DNA of 41,007 nt from Welwitschia mirabilis (lineage: Eukaryota > Gnetophyta > Gnetopsida > Welwitschiales), in the NCBI GenBank assembly GCA_051453625.1, contig JBOZIK010000001.1:93710180-93751186 (forward strand), written 5' to 3'. Under the pieces are notes generated by a model, which saw only the letters and a program-made list of their open reading frames with translations, had not been told where the DNA came from and made no database searches. Both the position numbers and the translations under genes were made by a program. Below, piece after piece: positions 21,921 to 34,079 of the stretch; position 1 is the stretch's first letter, and each line of letters begins with the position of its first letter.

Positions 21921-21954
<34 letters not shown>
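21921..21954. repeat. Microsatellite (TA)17
   Basis: Uninterrupted TA dinucleotides followed by GATATA. Confidence 0.95.
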
Positions 21955-21956
<2 letters not shown>

Positions 21957-22149
21957 TATATCATATGATATTTTTTATCTATTATGCATTAGGTTCATCT
22001 TATTAGGATAAAGTTTAATTCTTTAAAAAAAAAAATCTTTTTTAGACTAGTACTCCTTCATGGTAATCCTAAGGCTCACACTAAATGGATTTTTTTTTGA
22101 ATTGATTTGATTTTTTTCTTTATATTGTTAAATTAGTATTTTTATTAAA

Positions 22150-23350
22150 AAATGAGCATTATATTAAACTGGAAAATTTATAGAAGGGATAAAATTACCC
22201 TATTTTGAGGACTATAAGAAACTTAATTAGCAAAAACCATCCTACATAATTCACATGAACCTACTAGATGCAAAGCAAAATTGAGGGCGAAAAGGCTCCA
22301 AACTACTAAAAAAACATAAAACTAGAAAAAGCTGATACAACACTATAGATAATTAGTGAGGGTATAAGATTAATATTCCTTATAGTTGGTGAAGAAATTT
22401 CCATAATGGTTTTGAACTAGAAATTATTCCATTTCATCTGTTAAAACCTTAAAAGCCTAATTTATTTCCTTGAATTCCTCTTCTCATGTCTAGTTCTTAT
22501 CAGGATGCAGTTTGAGGACCTTCTTTTAGTAACTTGACTTAATGATTTGTAGTTAAGATCTATGTGAAATTCCTAGGGTTAATAAGGGACATGTTTTCAA
22601 TCCATGAATTGTGGCTAGCAGGACTTATTTTCTTACATGGTCCATATCAATGTCCTCATGGAGCTCTTAATTTCATTCTTCAGGAGGAATTTAAGTGGAA
22701 TTGGAAATTTGAATTTTGAATATGGTAGGAGCTCTCTTCTAACTTCTAAGGAAAGGCCTCTTCATCTTTCTTTAAAGAACTTTATCTTGAGCTTTAACTG
22801 AGGATTCTTTTTGAGTTGTGTTAGGGGTAAAATCACTTCCTCTTTTTAAACTTTTGGGGGTGGAGTCACTTCTCTCTAAGAATAAGAGCTTTTTAGCTTA
22901 TAATTCCTCTCTAATTAGGAGATCTCATCAGAATTGAGCCTTTTATTCTTTTTTTCCTTGGAAGGTGTCTCCTATGAAGTTCTTTACAAAGGAGGAGAAG
23001 TGGGGGGAGGGGACTTCCATATCCTTAGGTCCCTTGCAGCTCTCTAGGACCATGAAAAGGCTTGAATATCTTACAAAATAATTTTGTTGTAAAGCCTAAA
23101 TGCAAAAGTGAGGAGTATTAACTTGATATCCTAGGTCTAAGGCCTTGAAAAAGGTAAAATGTAGCCTTGCCAACTTGGAACAACAGCTAGTCTGAATAAA
23201 GTAGTGGTTAACCATCTTGAACCCTAAATCCCATGTGGGGGTAAAGGACCTTGCAACTCATATGACAACTAGATAGCTTTAGGATGCCTCTCGAGAAGAA
23301 ATGGAAGGCCTCCCACTACGCTCTACTCTTGAGAGGAGTGTCCAACAGTT
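22150..23350 (-). pseudogene. LINE ORF2 C-terminal region and 3' UTR, decayed
   Basis: Near 23250-23180 the minus strand reads TWDLGFKMVNHYFIQ, similar to the GGLGFRDLxxFNLALLAKQ stretch downstream of RT in plant LINE ORF2. Beyond that no motif is visible. The region below about 22900 is probably 3' UTR. Confidence 0.5.
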
Positions 23351-24299
23351 GAGAAATGGAGTCTTCTATAATCTCAATTGAAATTCTTCTAAATTTGATT
23401 ATTTTCTCTCTCCATCTTCTATAAAACAAGGTAATATTGGACTTGGTTTCTTTTTTAGCTTGTATAAGAGTACTTCCCATCCTAGAGTTTGCACCTTATC
23501 CTAGAGTGTAGGGCACCCTTAAAACAAGCTTAGGTCTAATGGCTTAATTTTTGGAGTAGCCCCCATAGCTGCCTTGATTTGTGAATGGTACCATTTGATC
23601 TTTCTGATAGTATTTATAGGAAATAGAAGGGAGGCATTATTGAATATTGCTTTGTTGCAAGTATGCTAGATCTACCATAATGTCAAGTATATCACATATT
23701 TTTTTACACATCTCATATATGTTTCAACTATTGTAATAACTAGTTATAACTCTTATTAATTCAATACTTCATCTGTATTGATGAAAAAGGTATTGAGAAT
23801 TTTCTTGATAAGATTAGCATATTGGATAGTCAGGTTTAATCTGGATACCATGATTAAGAAGTTGGTCCCTTAGAAGAATTTGGTTATGATCCTTTAGCCA
23901 ACAGAGGATTTTGATTTTGTTTAGAATTTACCCCTTCCAAAAACTTTTGTAAGCCTTATTTTTTTCATATTTCTTAACAAGACTTACTTTGAGTATGTCT
24001 TCATTGCAAATGTTTAGTTCTATAAAGTTTTTTCTAGCATTGCAAAGGTATTTTCTTAGGTAGGACTCCCGTTATTTTATGTTTCAAGTTGGGTACTTAT
24101 GATTAATAAGATCACTCTAAGGTTGTTCACCCTTAGATATCTTTTTAAGAACTTTATGTGCACATATGAGAAGATAATCCTTTAGCCTATGTACTTCCCA
24201 ATCTCCTACCTCTCTCAGATGAATAATGGACTTTCATTTACAAAGGTGAATGGATCTTCTATCTGTACCTCCTGATTAAATAATGGAGGAAATTTACCT

Positions 24300-25260
24300 T
24301 GAAGAAGCTATCAGATAAGTATTTAGTAAGATGATATTTATCTTAGAGGAAAGGAATTTATTCTACCAGGCATTGCATGCCTTATAAATTGATTCTAGGA
24401 TGAAGTTCCAAGTTAAGAACTTATGTCAATTCTGAAGAGGGATTTCAAGGCATATGTCCTAAAGGTCTTCCATTTTAGCATTTAAAATTCTAATGATTTC
24501 ACCTTAGTTCGAAGGCCCATGTCATATGCAAAAAAAATTAATGGAATTCTTGATGGCTCTAGCTTGATGATAGGAGGCTTGAATCATGATGATTGTGTTG
24601 TTAGCATAGTGATTATTAATAAACATTTGGATTCTTATTTGATGGCTATAACTCCATTTCTTTTAATAAATTCCTATAAAACATTCATAATAAATAGAAA
24701 GAGGTATAGGGATAAAGGGTCACTTTGTCTTAGTCTTTAACCTACTGAAAAATATTTAGAACTATGACTATTAACTTCTACTCTGAAGTTAGTGGAATCT
24801 TGCATGTCTAACCATAAGTTAGTTATATTTGGGTTGAATTTGATTTTTCTAAGAATACAATATAATTCTTGTTAGTGAATAAAGTTGTAGGCCTTTGCTA
24901 TATCTAATTTAGTAATGAGTAAAGGAAATTTATGCTTTTTAAGAAAATGAATAATTTTATAAGTTAGAAGAACTTGGTCCTAGATATACGTGGATTAGAT
25001 AAAGCCAACTTGATTCTCTGAGATAATTTTGGAAAGTAGGAGGTAATACAGCTTACCATTATTTTTGGAAAGATCCAATATAAAATATTATAGATTCCTA
25101 GTAGTCTATAGTCTTTCAGTTTATTAGCATTTCCTCTTTTAAAAATGAGAATAACCTTAGTTTTATTTATTTCTTTAAGAATGCATTTATTATTAAGGAT
25201 ATCTTGCATTACATCATGAAAAGTATCTTCCATAATAGAGAAATAGTTCTTGAATATTTC
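24300..25260 (-). pseudogene. LINE ORF2 reverse transcriptase, decayed
   Basis: RT primes on nicked genomic DNA and copies LINE RNA. The open stretch 25233-24964 reads NKTKVILIFKRGNANKLKDY, matching the LINE signature TxIxLIPKxxNxxxxxDFRPI, followed by a YNILYWIFPKIM segment (family: NVxYKIISKIL). Further on come KLDIAKAYNFI (family: KLDxxKAYDxV) near 24900, RLRQSDPLSLYLF at about 24735-24700 (family: RQGDPLSPYLF), and the catalytic box as FAYDM at 24532-24518, where FADD is usual. The second position of the box is Tyr, a lost metal-binding Asp. Several stops break the frame, so the enzyme is dead. Confidence 0.88.
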
Positions 25261-25987
25261 AATTAGCTAATCATCTAGCCTTAGAGCTCTATTATTCTTT
25301 GTTGATTCAATACTAACAGAACTTCTTCTTTGACTAGAGGTTTAGTTAAATGAGCATTATCCTCATCAGAAATTCTCTTATCCTCTAGAACAAGGCCAGG
25401 CATGATATCTTCCAATTCTCATGTTTTCTTGAGGTGGGTCTACATTTTTTTCACTATTTCCTCTTCATTTTTAATTACTTACTCCTTGATGGTGAGCCTT
25501 CTTATTCTATTATCTACTCTGTGCTGATTAGGATGTTGGAAGAAGAATTTGATGTGTCTATTCCTCTCTTTAAGCCACTTAATCTTAGATATTTCCCTCT
25601 AATAATTTTTCTTATCTACATTTATTTCTTGAAGTTTCATGAGATATCTATATTTCTTATTTTAGAGGAAATCCTGATATTATCCATCTTCTTGCTTAGC
25701 CTAATTTCTAGAACTCTTCCTCTAGCTCCTTGATATATGACTTAAGGGTGTCTAAGCCTTCGTAGAGGAAAGTGAGAGGGTGAGTACTATTATATTGATT
25801 CTAGACATTCTCAATTAATGTTCTATTTTTCCCTCATAATCCAATCTCAATTCCTCCAAAATGAGGCTCTAGGGGGGCATTATCTCCTCTATTCTAGATT
25901 TAATTAGTCAGTGATCTAAGGCCATTCTATTTAAATCCCATGATTCAATTGGAAGCTTAGCTATGTCCTTTTTAGTGAGGATTTAAT

Positions 25988-26087
25988 NNNNNNNNNNNNN
26001 NNNNNNNNNNNNNNNNNNNNNNNNNNNNNNNNNNNNNNNNNNNNNNNNNNNNNNNNNNNNNNNNNNNNNNNNNNNNNNNNNNNNNNN
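25988..26087. other. Assembly gap (100 N) with duplicated flanks
   Basis: 25920-25987 and 26088-26155 are identical over 68 bases. A collapsed contig overlap is likely, inside LINE ORF2. Confidence 0.85.
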
Positions 26088-26239
26088 GGCCATTCTATTT
26101 AAATCCCATGATTCAATTGGAAGCTTAGCTATGTCCTTTTTAGTGAGGATTTAATCTATCTAAGACATTACATGATTGCCTTCCATACTCTTATTAGATC
26201 AAGTGTATTTACATACTATAAGCAGTATGTCTGAGAGGA

Positions 26240-26740
26240 TATTTTTCACAATAAAATCTCTAAGAATTGATACCTCTCTACTATTCCAAATCTTACTTCT
26301 AATTTTTTTCCAATTATAAAGGCATTAATTAAAATCCCCCACTACTAACAGTTTAACCTTATTCATCAACACCCTTTAGAGGTCCTCCTGAATGGATGAT
26401 TTGTTTAGATTTTTGTAAGATAGTGAACATTTATAATAGTCCATTTTTGATCCTTCAGATAGATAGTTAAATGATTTTTGCTACTGTTAACTAGCTCTAC
26501 CTTCTTATTATGAGGGTTATTATTCCTTCTCAGTTTCCTTGTACTACAGCTGTGAAAATGTTTTACTGCTATTAGAAGTTATCTAATTTCATGCTATCTT
26601 ACATTTTTATTTTTGGTAAATAGACTAAATTGATGTTAAATTTACTAATGAAATTTCTTAGTGTCTTTTTCTTATAGGGGTACCTTAGTCCCCTATAATC
26701 CTAGGTGAGACAATTGATTAGGTTGGTTTTCACCCCTTTT
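26240..26740 (-). pseudogene. LINE ORF2 AP-type endonuclease, decayed
   Basis: The endonuclease nicks target DNA. Near 26720-26640 the minus strand carries the start of the domain: NC, then YRGLRYPYKKKTLRNFI, like NCRGLGNPxKRRALRNLI of plant LINEs, followed by INLVYLPKIKM (family: DIVFLQETK). The catalytic GDFN motif is intact at 26339-26328 within LLVVGDFN, then a stop. The N gap at 25988-26087 lies between this domain and RT. Confidence 0.8.
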
Positions 26741-27079
26741 TAGGTATCCCTTAACCTTTCTTTAATGTATCTTTAATGGTTACTTAAGATCTATTAGCCA
26801 TATTTTCTATAGTTTCCCTCTCTCGGAGAACCGTATTGCTAGTCCTTCCTTTCATCTGAACTTTAACATTATTTGAATCATTTGTATTTATTGGATTTTG
26901 AGATTGATGAATACCTTTAGGCTCTTCCTTCATTAGGTGTTAAAAGGGATTGATGAATATCTTTTTGCTTTTTATCCTTTAGGTAGACCATAGTGCTCTT
27001 GACTATTTTCTCTTTCTTCTATTTATGTCGGTAATCATTATGATTATGCCCCATCTTTTCTTAAAAAGAGCATGCTTCC

Positions 27080-27760
27080 TTCTATTTTCCTTTAATGTCA
27101 GTTAGTCTTTTTCTGCATTCTTTATTTTCATGGCTTGTTCTCACATAATGGATACATATCTTTTCTATTATCGTTATCTTCTTGGGATATGCCCTGACTT
27201 CCCATAGGTTCCACACATAATCTATAGGTTTTTATAGGGGACTTTAAGCTCATACATGTTCCATTTAGATCTAAAATTTATGAATTAAATCTTCTTTATT
27301 TCTTCTATTGTAATCCAAGCACAAAATCTTGCTAGGTCTAATCTTATTTATTTTATGGTTATTCTCTCTACTTTTATTAGTTATTCAAACTAAAAATAAA
27401 TTTTTCTTAGTAGATCTTCAGCCTAGAACTCTAGAGGAAACTTGTGTATATGGATCTATATTAGTAGTTTTTTGAAAAAATTTGGATCCAATTGTGCCCC
27501 TGACATCCATTTAGCTAGGGTGAACCCCCTCACTCAAAAAAATCATGGTCACCTTGCTATCATCTTTTCTTGATCCTTTTTGTTATCAAGTTGAAAGAGC
27601 ATTAATCTTTTTGAAATAGGTATTACCTTAACTTTACTAATACTAGCCCATTTAGTGGCTACCCATTCTCTAATGAGATTGAGTCTGGGCCTTAGACTAG
27701 ATAAAACAAACTTATCTATTAAGCTATACTAGATTTTCTTTTTTATTTTAGAGCATGTAT
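27080..27760 (-). pseudogene. LINE ORF1: DUF4283-like domain and zinc knuckle, decayed
   Basis: Plant L1 ORF1 proteins usually bind RNA through a DUF4283 domain followed by a CCHC knuckle. Near 27700-27450 the minus strand reads REWVATKWASISKVKVIPIS, then KRLMLFQLDNKKDQEKMIA and PWFF (family GPWFF, near 27550-27535). Near 27210-27170 it reads MCGTYGKSGHIPRR, a knuckle whose second Cys is Tyr. Frameshifts and stops are frequent, and frames change between these segments. Confidence 0.65.
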
Positions 27761-28118
27761 CTTTATCTATATCTAAAACTAGGGTTTTTCCCCTCTTTAG
27801 AGAACTAACTCTTCTCCGTTTCAAGGGCAAAAGTCCTTTCTTAAAACCTACTTCAAAATGACTCTGAAGAAAGAAATAATGTTGTGTATTATCCATTACC
27901 CAACTATTTGGTCATTAATACAACTCCCTGCATGATATAGTTCTTTAGAATCAAAACTTTCCCCCTCACCTACTTTCCCCTTTCCTCCAACCCCCTTCTA
28001 ACCTGGTGCTTTCTAAACTCTAGCTTCTTCCTTCACTTTATCTTCACTACCATATTAGGATCTTTGAACTCTTGAATTAGTAAATTTAGTTAATATGTTT
28101 TATAGGTAATTATTTTAG

Positions 28119-28123
28119 TTAGT
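28119..28123 (+). repeat. Putative target duplication TTAGT, left copy (element C)
   Basis: TTAGT here and CTAGT at 37580-37584 differ by one transition. The LTR edges were set by alignment with the A-family ends, so this is likely but not certain. Confidence 0.5.
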
Positions 28124-29323
28124 TTTTGTAATGTGTATTTATGCAAACATTATGTTCTTAGTCAAATCCTATCAATCACAAATATATGCGCAAATACAAC
28201 ATACTAATATTGATAGGAGTGGACTCAAATATCATAATCCATCAAAGGAACTAGGTGAGAAGAAAGAGAATTGCTTTTCATGAAGTAAAGGTTCAAAATA
28301 AAAATCAAGAATGCCAAAAAATTAAACACACTATGCAAATGTAAAATGAAAACTACCCTAAATACAATATCTATTTGACTATTAAAGATGTGTCACAAAG
28401 ATCGATCCTATATAACTTAAATCAATTAAGGGAACTATCACTAACCAAAATCAACCTATGCTATTATGTTCATTGAATAGAATATGAAAACATGCAATGA
28501 TTAATCTAGGAAATATAAAATGCAATGCAAGTTCCTAAATTAACATTTTCAACCTTAACAAAGGTTACCCTTGATGACCTATATAAAAAATGAAGCTATT
28601 ATGGAATCATAAGCAACATAAACCATAATGAACATTCACATTAATAAAGTTAAAAATAAAAAAAAATTCCATTAGATATTGAACCAACATTATGTTACAA
28701 AGCAACAACACCTCCATGAAAGAGACATAGCCTAATCCTAAGGAAGACCCCTTTCTGCAACTAATGAATGGATCTTTAGCCCTTTGATCTCCTATCATGA
28801 GAATTTATAGTGTAACAAAGATTATTAAAGTTGAAGGAAAAAATAGTATTTATTGATAACAATAGACTTTAACAATAGCAAATATAATAGATGCATGAAA
28901 ACCCTAATGGCACACAAAAAGTGCTTGATACATTGCACAAGTTAGATGAAGCTTGGTACATTGACTAAAACTAGATTGTTATCATGTGTATCATCTAGAC
29001 GATGGTGGGGATGATGCCACATAAAAAAAGTTCTAGCATGTACATGGTTTTATCTTAGTCTATCATCTAAATAATGGAGGAAATGAGAATCTTCTTAAAG
29101 CTCTTTATCAAGTTAAATTGGTCTTGAAGTTTATTAATTTCTTCTCAAAATGTAAAGTATTAGAATTGATTCAAAATACCTTCAAATGTATTAGTATTTA
29201 TGCATTTTTGTGGTTTTTCTCCTTAACTCTTAATAGTCATCATTTTGTGCTAAAACCTACCTAAATGTCCTAAAATCCTACTCAAAATACCCCATAAAAA
29301 ACATACAATTTGGCATTGCAACA
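28124..29323 (-). repeat. LTR of element C, 3' copy
   Basis: On the minus strand it starts TGTTGCAATGCC after a polypurine tract. It aligns with 36342-37579 at high similarity (for example TATTTATGCAAAC, TTACCCTTGATGA, AATGTATTAGTATT in both) and more loosely with LTRs A1-A3. A palindromic module lies at 28983-29016. The minus-strand open stretch at 28607-28798 is inside the LTR and not a gene. Confidence 0.88.
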
Positions 29324-29337
29324 TAGCCTCTTACTTA
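29324..29337 (-). other. Polypurine tract of element C
   Basis: On the minus strand AAGTAAGAGGCTA directly before the 3' LTR. It is equivalent to AAGTGGAGGGCTA before LTR A3. Confidence 0.7.
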
Positions 29338-32032
29338 GATGTACCAATCCCTAATGAAGTTGGTAAACAATGATAATTGCAAGTCAAATTGACTAAGATA
29401 AAACACTAACTAGGAATATGTAAATTAAGTTCAAAAATCTCAATATGCAGGATGAAATCTCAAAATCAAATAAATTGATTGTTTTACCTTGGTAGATCTT
29501 GATGTCATCTAGTTTAACATCTAAATGATTATGGGGATGATAGGATTTTAAAAATTAATTTCTAAAATTAATTACTCATAATCATGCTCATCAGACAATA
29601 AGATCAAAATACTCACTAGTGCATTAGCTTCCCACTTAAAACTTTTAACATATAGAAAAGATAAATATTGGATGTCATAACAAAAATAATCATCATCAGA
29701 TATGACCATAATAACTTACATAAATAATGTGAATATAAAATAAAAAACTTAAAAAGGATATTCATAAATAAAAAATTGAGTTTATAAGCATTTAAGGAAA
29801 ATATATTAAAAATAATCAGTCCTAAAATTCTTCCCTTTATTCATGGTCTCATGAATTGCTTGTATTATTACTACAAGAAAATCAAACTGCAAGTATTCTG
29901 CTATTAAGTACATATTTTACTAAACAATATCTGTAATGCATATCATTTAAATAGAAGACATTCAGAATCGGATTAGTACACTACATATATGTCTCATAAA
30001 AATTCAAAAATGACCCTTAAAAATTTAAAATTTTTACTCATAGTATATTAAAAGATATGTCCTCCCCCCATCCCCCCTAACAAGTAAATCAATACATCTT
30101 GTATTACATTAACATGAGAAGAAAAAAATATTAATGTACATGTTAAGTACACATAAGCACAGTAGGTGGGCCTAGGAGTAGTATTCTATGCATGAAAGAA
30201 GAGTAAAAAAGAGATAAGAAAAAGATGAAACATAAATATGATGCATCTTAGTAAATATCTATGCATCATCTGCCTTATTATCTAGATGAGAGGGTGGATG
30301 ACAAGGCTTTATAAAAGATTAGAAAATTTGAAGTATTAGTAGAATAAGTTAAGCTCAGGTAATATTATAAAGTTTTAAAAAAAGTATCAAGAAGTTCAAA
30401 AGATGTTAAATGTCTAAGAATCATGATAAATAAGGCATGATGAATGAGCTAAATACACTAAGATAAAAAACACGGTAAAATATGCCATGTACTCATAATT
30501 ATTGCATGTGTCGAGACTAAAAAGGAAATTAAAGAACTAACTATAAAGAGACTAAAAGAATAAATGGGATAAATTAGCATTATAGATCAAAGAAACATTA
30601 TCTATAAAAATAAAATTAACTTTTATAAAGAAAAACTATGAATGAAAACAAAAATGAACAAGAAATCTACTAAATCATCAAGTACTAAGCATTTGTAATG
30701 AAAAAGTACAGAAATGACTTTGAAATACTAAATAAAACAACTAAGGAAAACAAAATGGAAATAAATAATTAGGAACATGAAGAAGATTGTGTAAGTACCC
30801 TAAATTCAAACCTAGAAAACCCTTATGAAAGAAATCATTAAATCACTTAATTAATAATACAAGACATAATGCAAAAACCTCATAAATAATCACTCAAAAA
30901 GGCAATGATTATGATGATTCTAAGTAACTAATGTTTTTAAATAATGAATGATAAGATCAAATGCTGCTTAGAAATGGACTTACCTGCTAAAACCCTAAAA
31001 CATACCCAAATCCTTAAAAGTAAAATGACCATGTGGGAATATTGTAAGCACAATAAGTCTAGGAAATAAATAATACCTCTAATGATACTAGAAACATCAT
31101 TAATTTTGTAGCCTCAAATTATTTTATTTTAATCCATGATAAGGAGAGTGCAACTATCATCAGAGAAGTATGAACCTATGAAGCATGGCTAATTGATCCC
31201 CAGATGAGTTCCCATAGCTATCAGTACTACCAAAGATCCCTCTTAGGAAAGTTTACCTCAATGTGGTAGGACATTGTGATGAACATGTCTTTATCATAGA
31301 AACAATAGATCATGATCATTATTATTCTTTTTTTATCTTTCTTCTTTAATTTTTTTTTTAAAATATGCTTCTTCAAAATAAATCCCATATGACCCTATAC
31401 TTATAAAGACAAAGGTGAAGAAATAAGATGAAAGAAAAGAAAGAACATCCTCAAACAATCAAAAATGTATATCATTGATAGAAAATATGAAAAACTAAAG
31501 CATCTTCCTTTAGAATGCAGTTCATAGACATTTGAATGTTTTAAGATTCAGGGAATTCAATCTTATAACTTTTGAAATGCTCAAATAAAAATTACTAATC
31601 ATGGATTTATAAAGTAAAGCATAAGTTAAGTTAAAGATGTTTAAGTAATAATATGACATCCACAGAAAGAAAAAGCTAATAAACAATTCAAACAATGATA
31701 ATATGATGTTGAAAACAATTACTTCTATCATGTTCAAAGTCTTTTGATAATTCACAGATTTGTAAATCTTGTCTAGTTTTTTTGAATTTCCCTAGTATTC
31801 AAATCAAAAATCTCAACTGAGCCATTGAAAATTTACTTTCTCTAAAAGATAAAGACCTAATCATCTGAATATTGATTAATTGAAAATTAAAAAAAACCAA
31901 AGATGAAAGTGTAATAATCATAAAATTAAAGCAAATACAAAACATACTAAAATTAAATTTTATTCAAACCCTAAATTCTATTTGGCGCTTTATTTGAAAC
32001 AAAAATAAAAAGAAAAATAAATAAGAATTTAT
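29338..32032 (-). other. 3' noncoding region of element C
   Basis: No coding region is supported. Blocks match element A: 31770-32030 to 5351-5600, 30920-31300 to 6060-6450, and about 29360-29400 to 7250-7290, all reversed. Two palindromic modules lie at 29504-29543 and 30264-30302, the second built around TCTAGA. The small minus-strand open stretch at 31522-31755 is AT-rich, hydrophobic and without a motif. Confidence 0.6.
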
Positions 32033-32836
32033 TCAGGTCCTATGATATTGTATTTTCTTAAAAAAAAGAACAAATCCAATAGAGACCAATTGATAAAACA
32101 TGAAAGGCACATAAGCATGGCAAGATAACATTGTGACTTCACAACATTTATTTAAAACATCAGAGATAAAGAGTTTAGATAATTCACGAAAGAATAATCT
32201 CTTATCAAACACATGATATGAAGAATTCAAATTATAGATTTCATTTAAAGATTGATATTGAGGATGAAAAAGATTAATGATGCTATTAGGAACCATAACT
32301 TTTGAAGAAAGCTTCCTAGAAAAAATGATTAAGGAAGGTTTTAATATACTTAAGAAGTTCTCCAAGTCTCATTTAAAATGTGAATTATTAAAAAGATAAG
32401 GTTTTTTTCAAATTTAAAAATCCAATATTTCCCAAGTCATACTTTTGAAAATATTTATTATTAGAAGCTAAAGTTACTTAGTGAAAAATGAAAATATGTT
32501 GCTTTGAATATTTTTAAGAGAATGGAATGAATAAACATGAGAAGATTTTCTAAATTAGATTATTATATTGAAAAGAATAGGTCTAGTTTTTATTAATTTT
32601 AACTAAGATTTTATGGATTTGTAATTATTCCTCCTTTCCTCATTATTATTTTTGATCTTATTGTGTTGAATGTATTCTATACTTTTCTGATCAGTAATTG
32701 TATCTTCTCTTTCTCTATTATTCTTATTTTTCTTTTATTAATTTGTGATTTTTTTGATTATCGTCTTGATATATCATATACATAATAGGGGTCGATGACA
32801 AGGCTTATAAGATAATTTTTTAATTATGTTTACATG
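32033..32836 (-). pseudogene. ORFx of element C, C-terminal part best kept
   Basis: Unknown function. The open stretch 32365-32033 (110 codons) contains FHPQYQSLNEI, VFDKRLFFREL, LFISDVLN and a final FKKIQYHRT. The tail of ORFx in element A (about 5070-5310) has the counterparts DSHDPQCFHKRLFVND, FFISYLNF and CNILRP in the same order, so both derive from one ancestral protein. Upstream (32836-32400) a basic stretch matches about 4150-4330 of element A, with more stops. In C, ORFx comes right after the protease, where RT would normally start. It could be an Athila-type third ORF or an accessory protein; no membrane protein or polymerase signature decides this. Confidence 0.5.
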
Positions 32837-33395
32837 TTAGACTTCTTTCTTATTAATAGATTTTAATTCTTCATCCTCCTGATCAAAATTATTCATTTCA
32901 GTTAGATTTTTATGCAAAGTTGAATTTTGTAGCATCCTTAATCTCTCTTTAACTGAGTAACATTGGACAAATAAAGTTAATTTACCTATTTTTTCTAAGT
33001 TTTTCTCACCACCTATATTTTTTTCTATATCATTAAAAACTCTAATATTGTCTCTTATTACCAATGTGACACTCCATTAATCTAGTTCGTGTATCTATGA
33101 TGCAATGATTAGTTACATAAAAGGCTCTTTCTAAAATTAATAAGTAACTTCCATCACATTATATTTCAATTATAACCACATATATGAGATAGTAGGCTTC
33201 TTCTCTTTAGATAACTAAGTTTTTAATGACCCCCATAAGTTTTTTAGTTAGAGTATCGATCAATTCTAATGTGAGTTGTGTAGGTTCAATTCTTTCCTCT
33301 AATCCAAGTCTTTTACAAATGTGAAGAGACATGATGTTTACACTTACTCCAATATCAATTAAAGCTTTTTTTATTTTTTTATTCCCTTCTAAAGT
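32837..33395 (-). pseudogene. Athila-like aspartic protease, decayed
   Basis: Retropepsin that cuts the gag polyprotein. At 33365-33330 the minus strand reads ALIDIGVSVNIM, the Athila/Tat active-site form (ALxDLGASVNLM), with catalytic Asp at 33356-33354; Ala after Gly is now Val. Then come SLHICKRLGLEERIEPTQL and LELID. Near 33140-33070, LILERAFYVTNHCIID matches the ILGRPFLATxxAxID flap and C-terminal part. The open stretch 33064-32837 follows and ends the domain or starts the next protein. Stops are few and mostly TAA. The plus-strand open stretch at 33331-33756 is the shadow of this gene. Confidence 0.78.
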
Positions 33396-34079
33396 GACAG
33401 TTATTGTTGCTACCCAAGAATCCTTAAATTTAGGTGTTTTTTGTATGACTAAGTTGGAAATAGATTATGTAAGAAAGACTCTACTAAGGATAGTATGCTT
33501 TTGTTTAATTTTAAGTAGGTTTTTCCAAATCTTAGCATACTTAAGATTTTATTACAAGAGTTTTAAAAAGGATAAGTTGTTATTATCATCTTGCATCAAG
33601 TGCTTATCAAAGATAGAATTTGTATTAAGCCAAGGTAGCTTGTCTTTTTTCTTTTATTCTTTCATGAAGGTTCATCTAAAGTTGGAGGAAAATTATATGT
33701 TTTTGATATTTATATATCATCCTATCCTCATCTTTCCGATTCTTTCTAGAAATTGAAGTCTCATAAATAGGTGGTATTATATTAATTGTTTTACAATCTC
33801 TTTTTACTTCGTTTGGATTTTGAAAAGTTTTATGTGCAAGAGATCCTTATGGTCTTTAAAGGGCTAACATTGTTTGTTAAAATACATTAACTAAATTTTC
33901 AATGTTCATGTTAATTTTACTTAATTCATTCATTAGATCATTTTGATTTTAATGTTGAGAATTTGAAGAGCTTAATTGAAAGTAATTTAGTTGGAACTTT
34001 AATCTATTCTTAAAAGGTTTCCAATTATTTTGCCTACTTATTTCTTGTTGATATCGATTTGATTTTAAAAATTGAGAGG

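Larger units (their letters stand above)
22100..28000 (-). mobile_element. L1-type plant LINE, decayed, minus strand
   Basis: Order on the minus strand: ORF1 with DUF4283-like region and zinc knuckle (about 27750-27080), ORF2 with AP-type endonuclease (about 26730-26250), RT (about 25260-24300) and a C-terminal region (to about 22900). No LTRs. The 3' end is probably near the T-runs at 22089-22120, the complement of a poly-A tail. Ends are approximate and no target duplication was identified. An artefactual-looking gap at 25988-26087 falls inside ORF2. The plus-strand open stretches at 24519-24740 and 25434-25733 are shadows. Confidence 0.85.

Noticed and set aside
25434-25733. Plus-strand hydrophobic frame of 99 codons
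   Set aside because: Antisense to LINE ORF2 and T-rich; no motif.
33331-33756. Plus-strand frame of 141 codons, hydrophobic
   Set aside because: Antisense to the Athila-like protease, whose active-site motif reads clearly on the minus strand.
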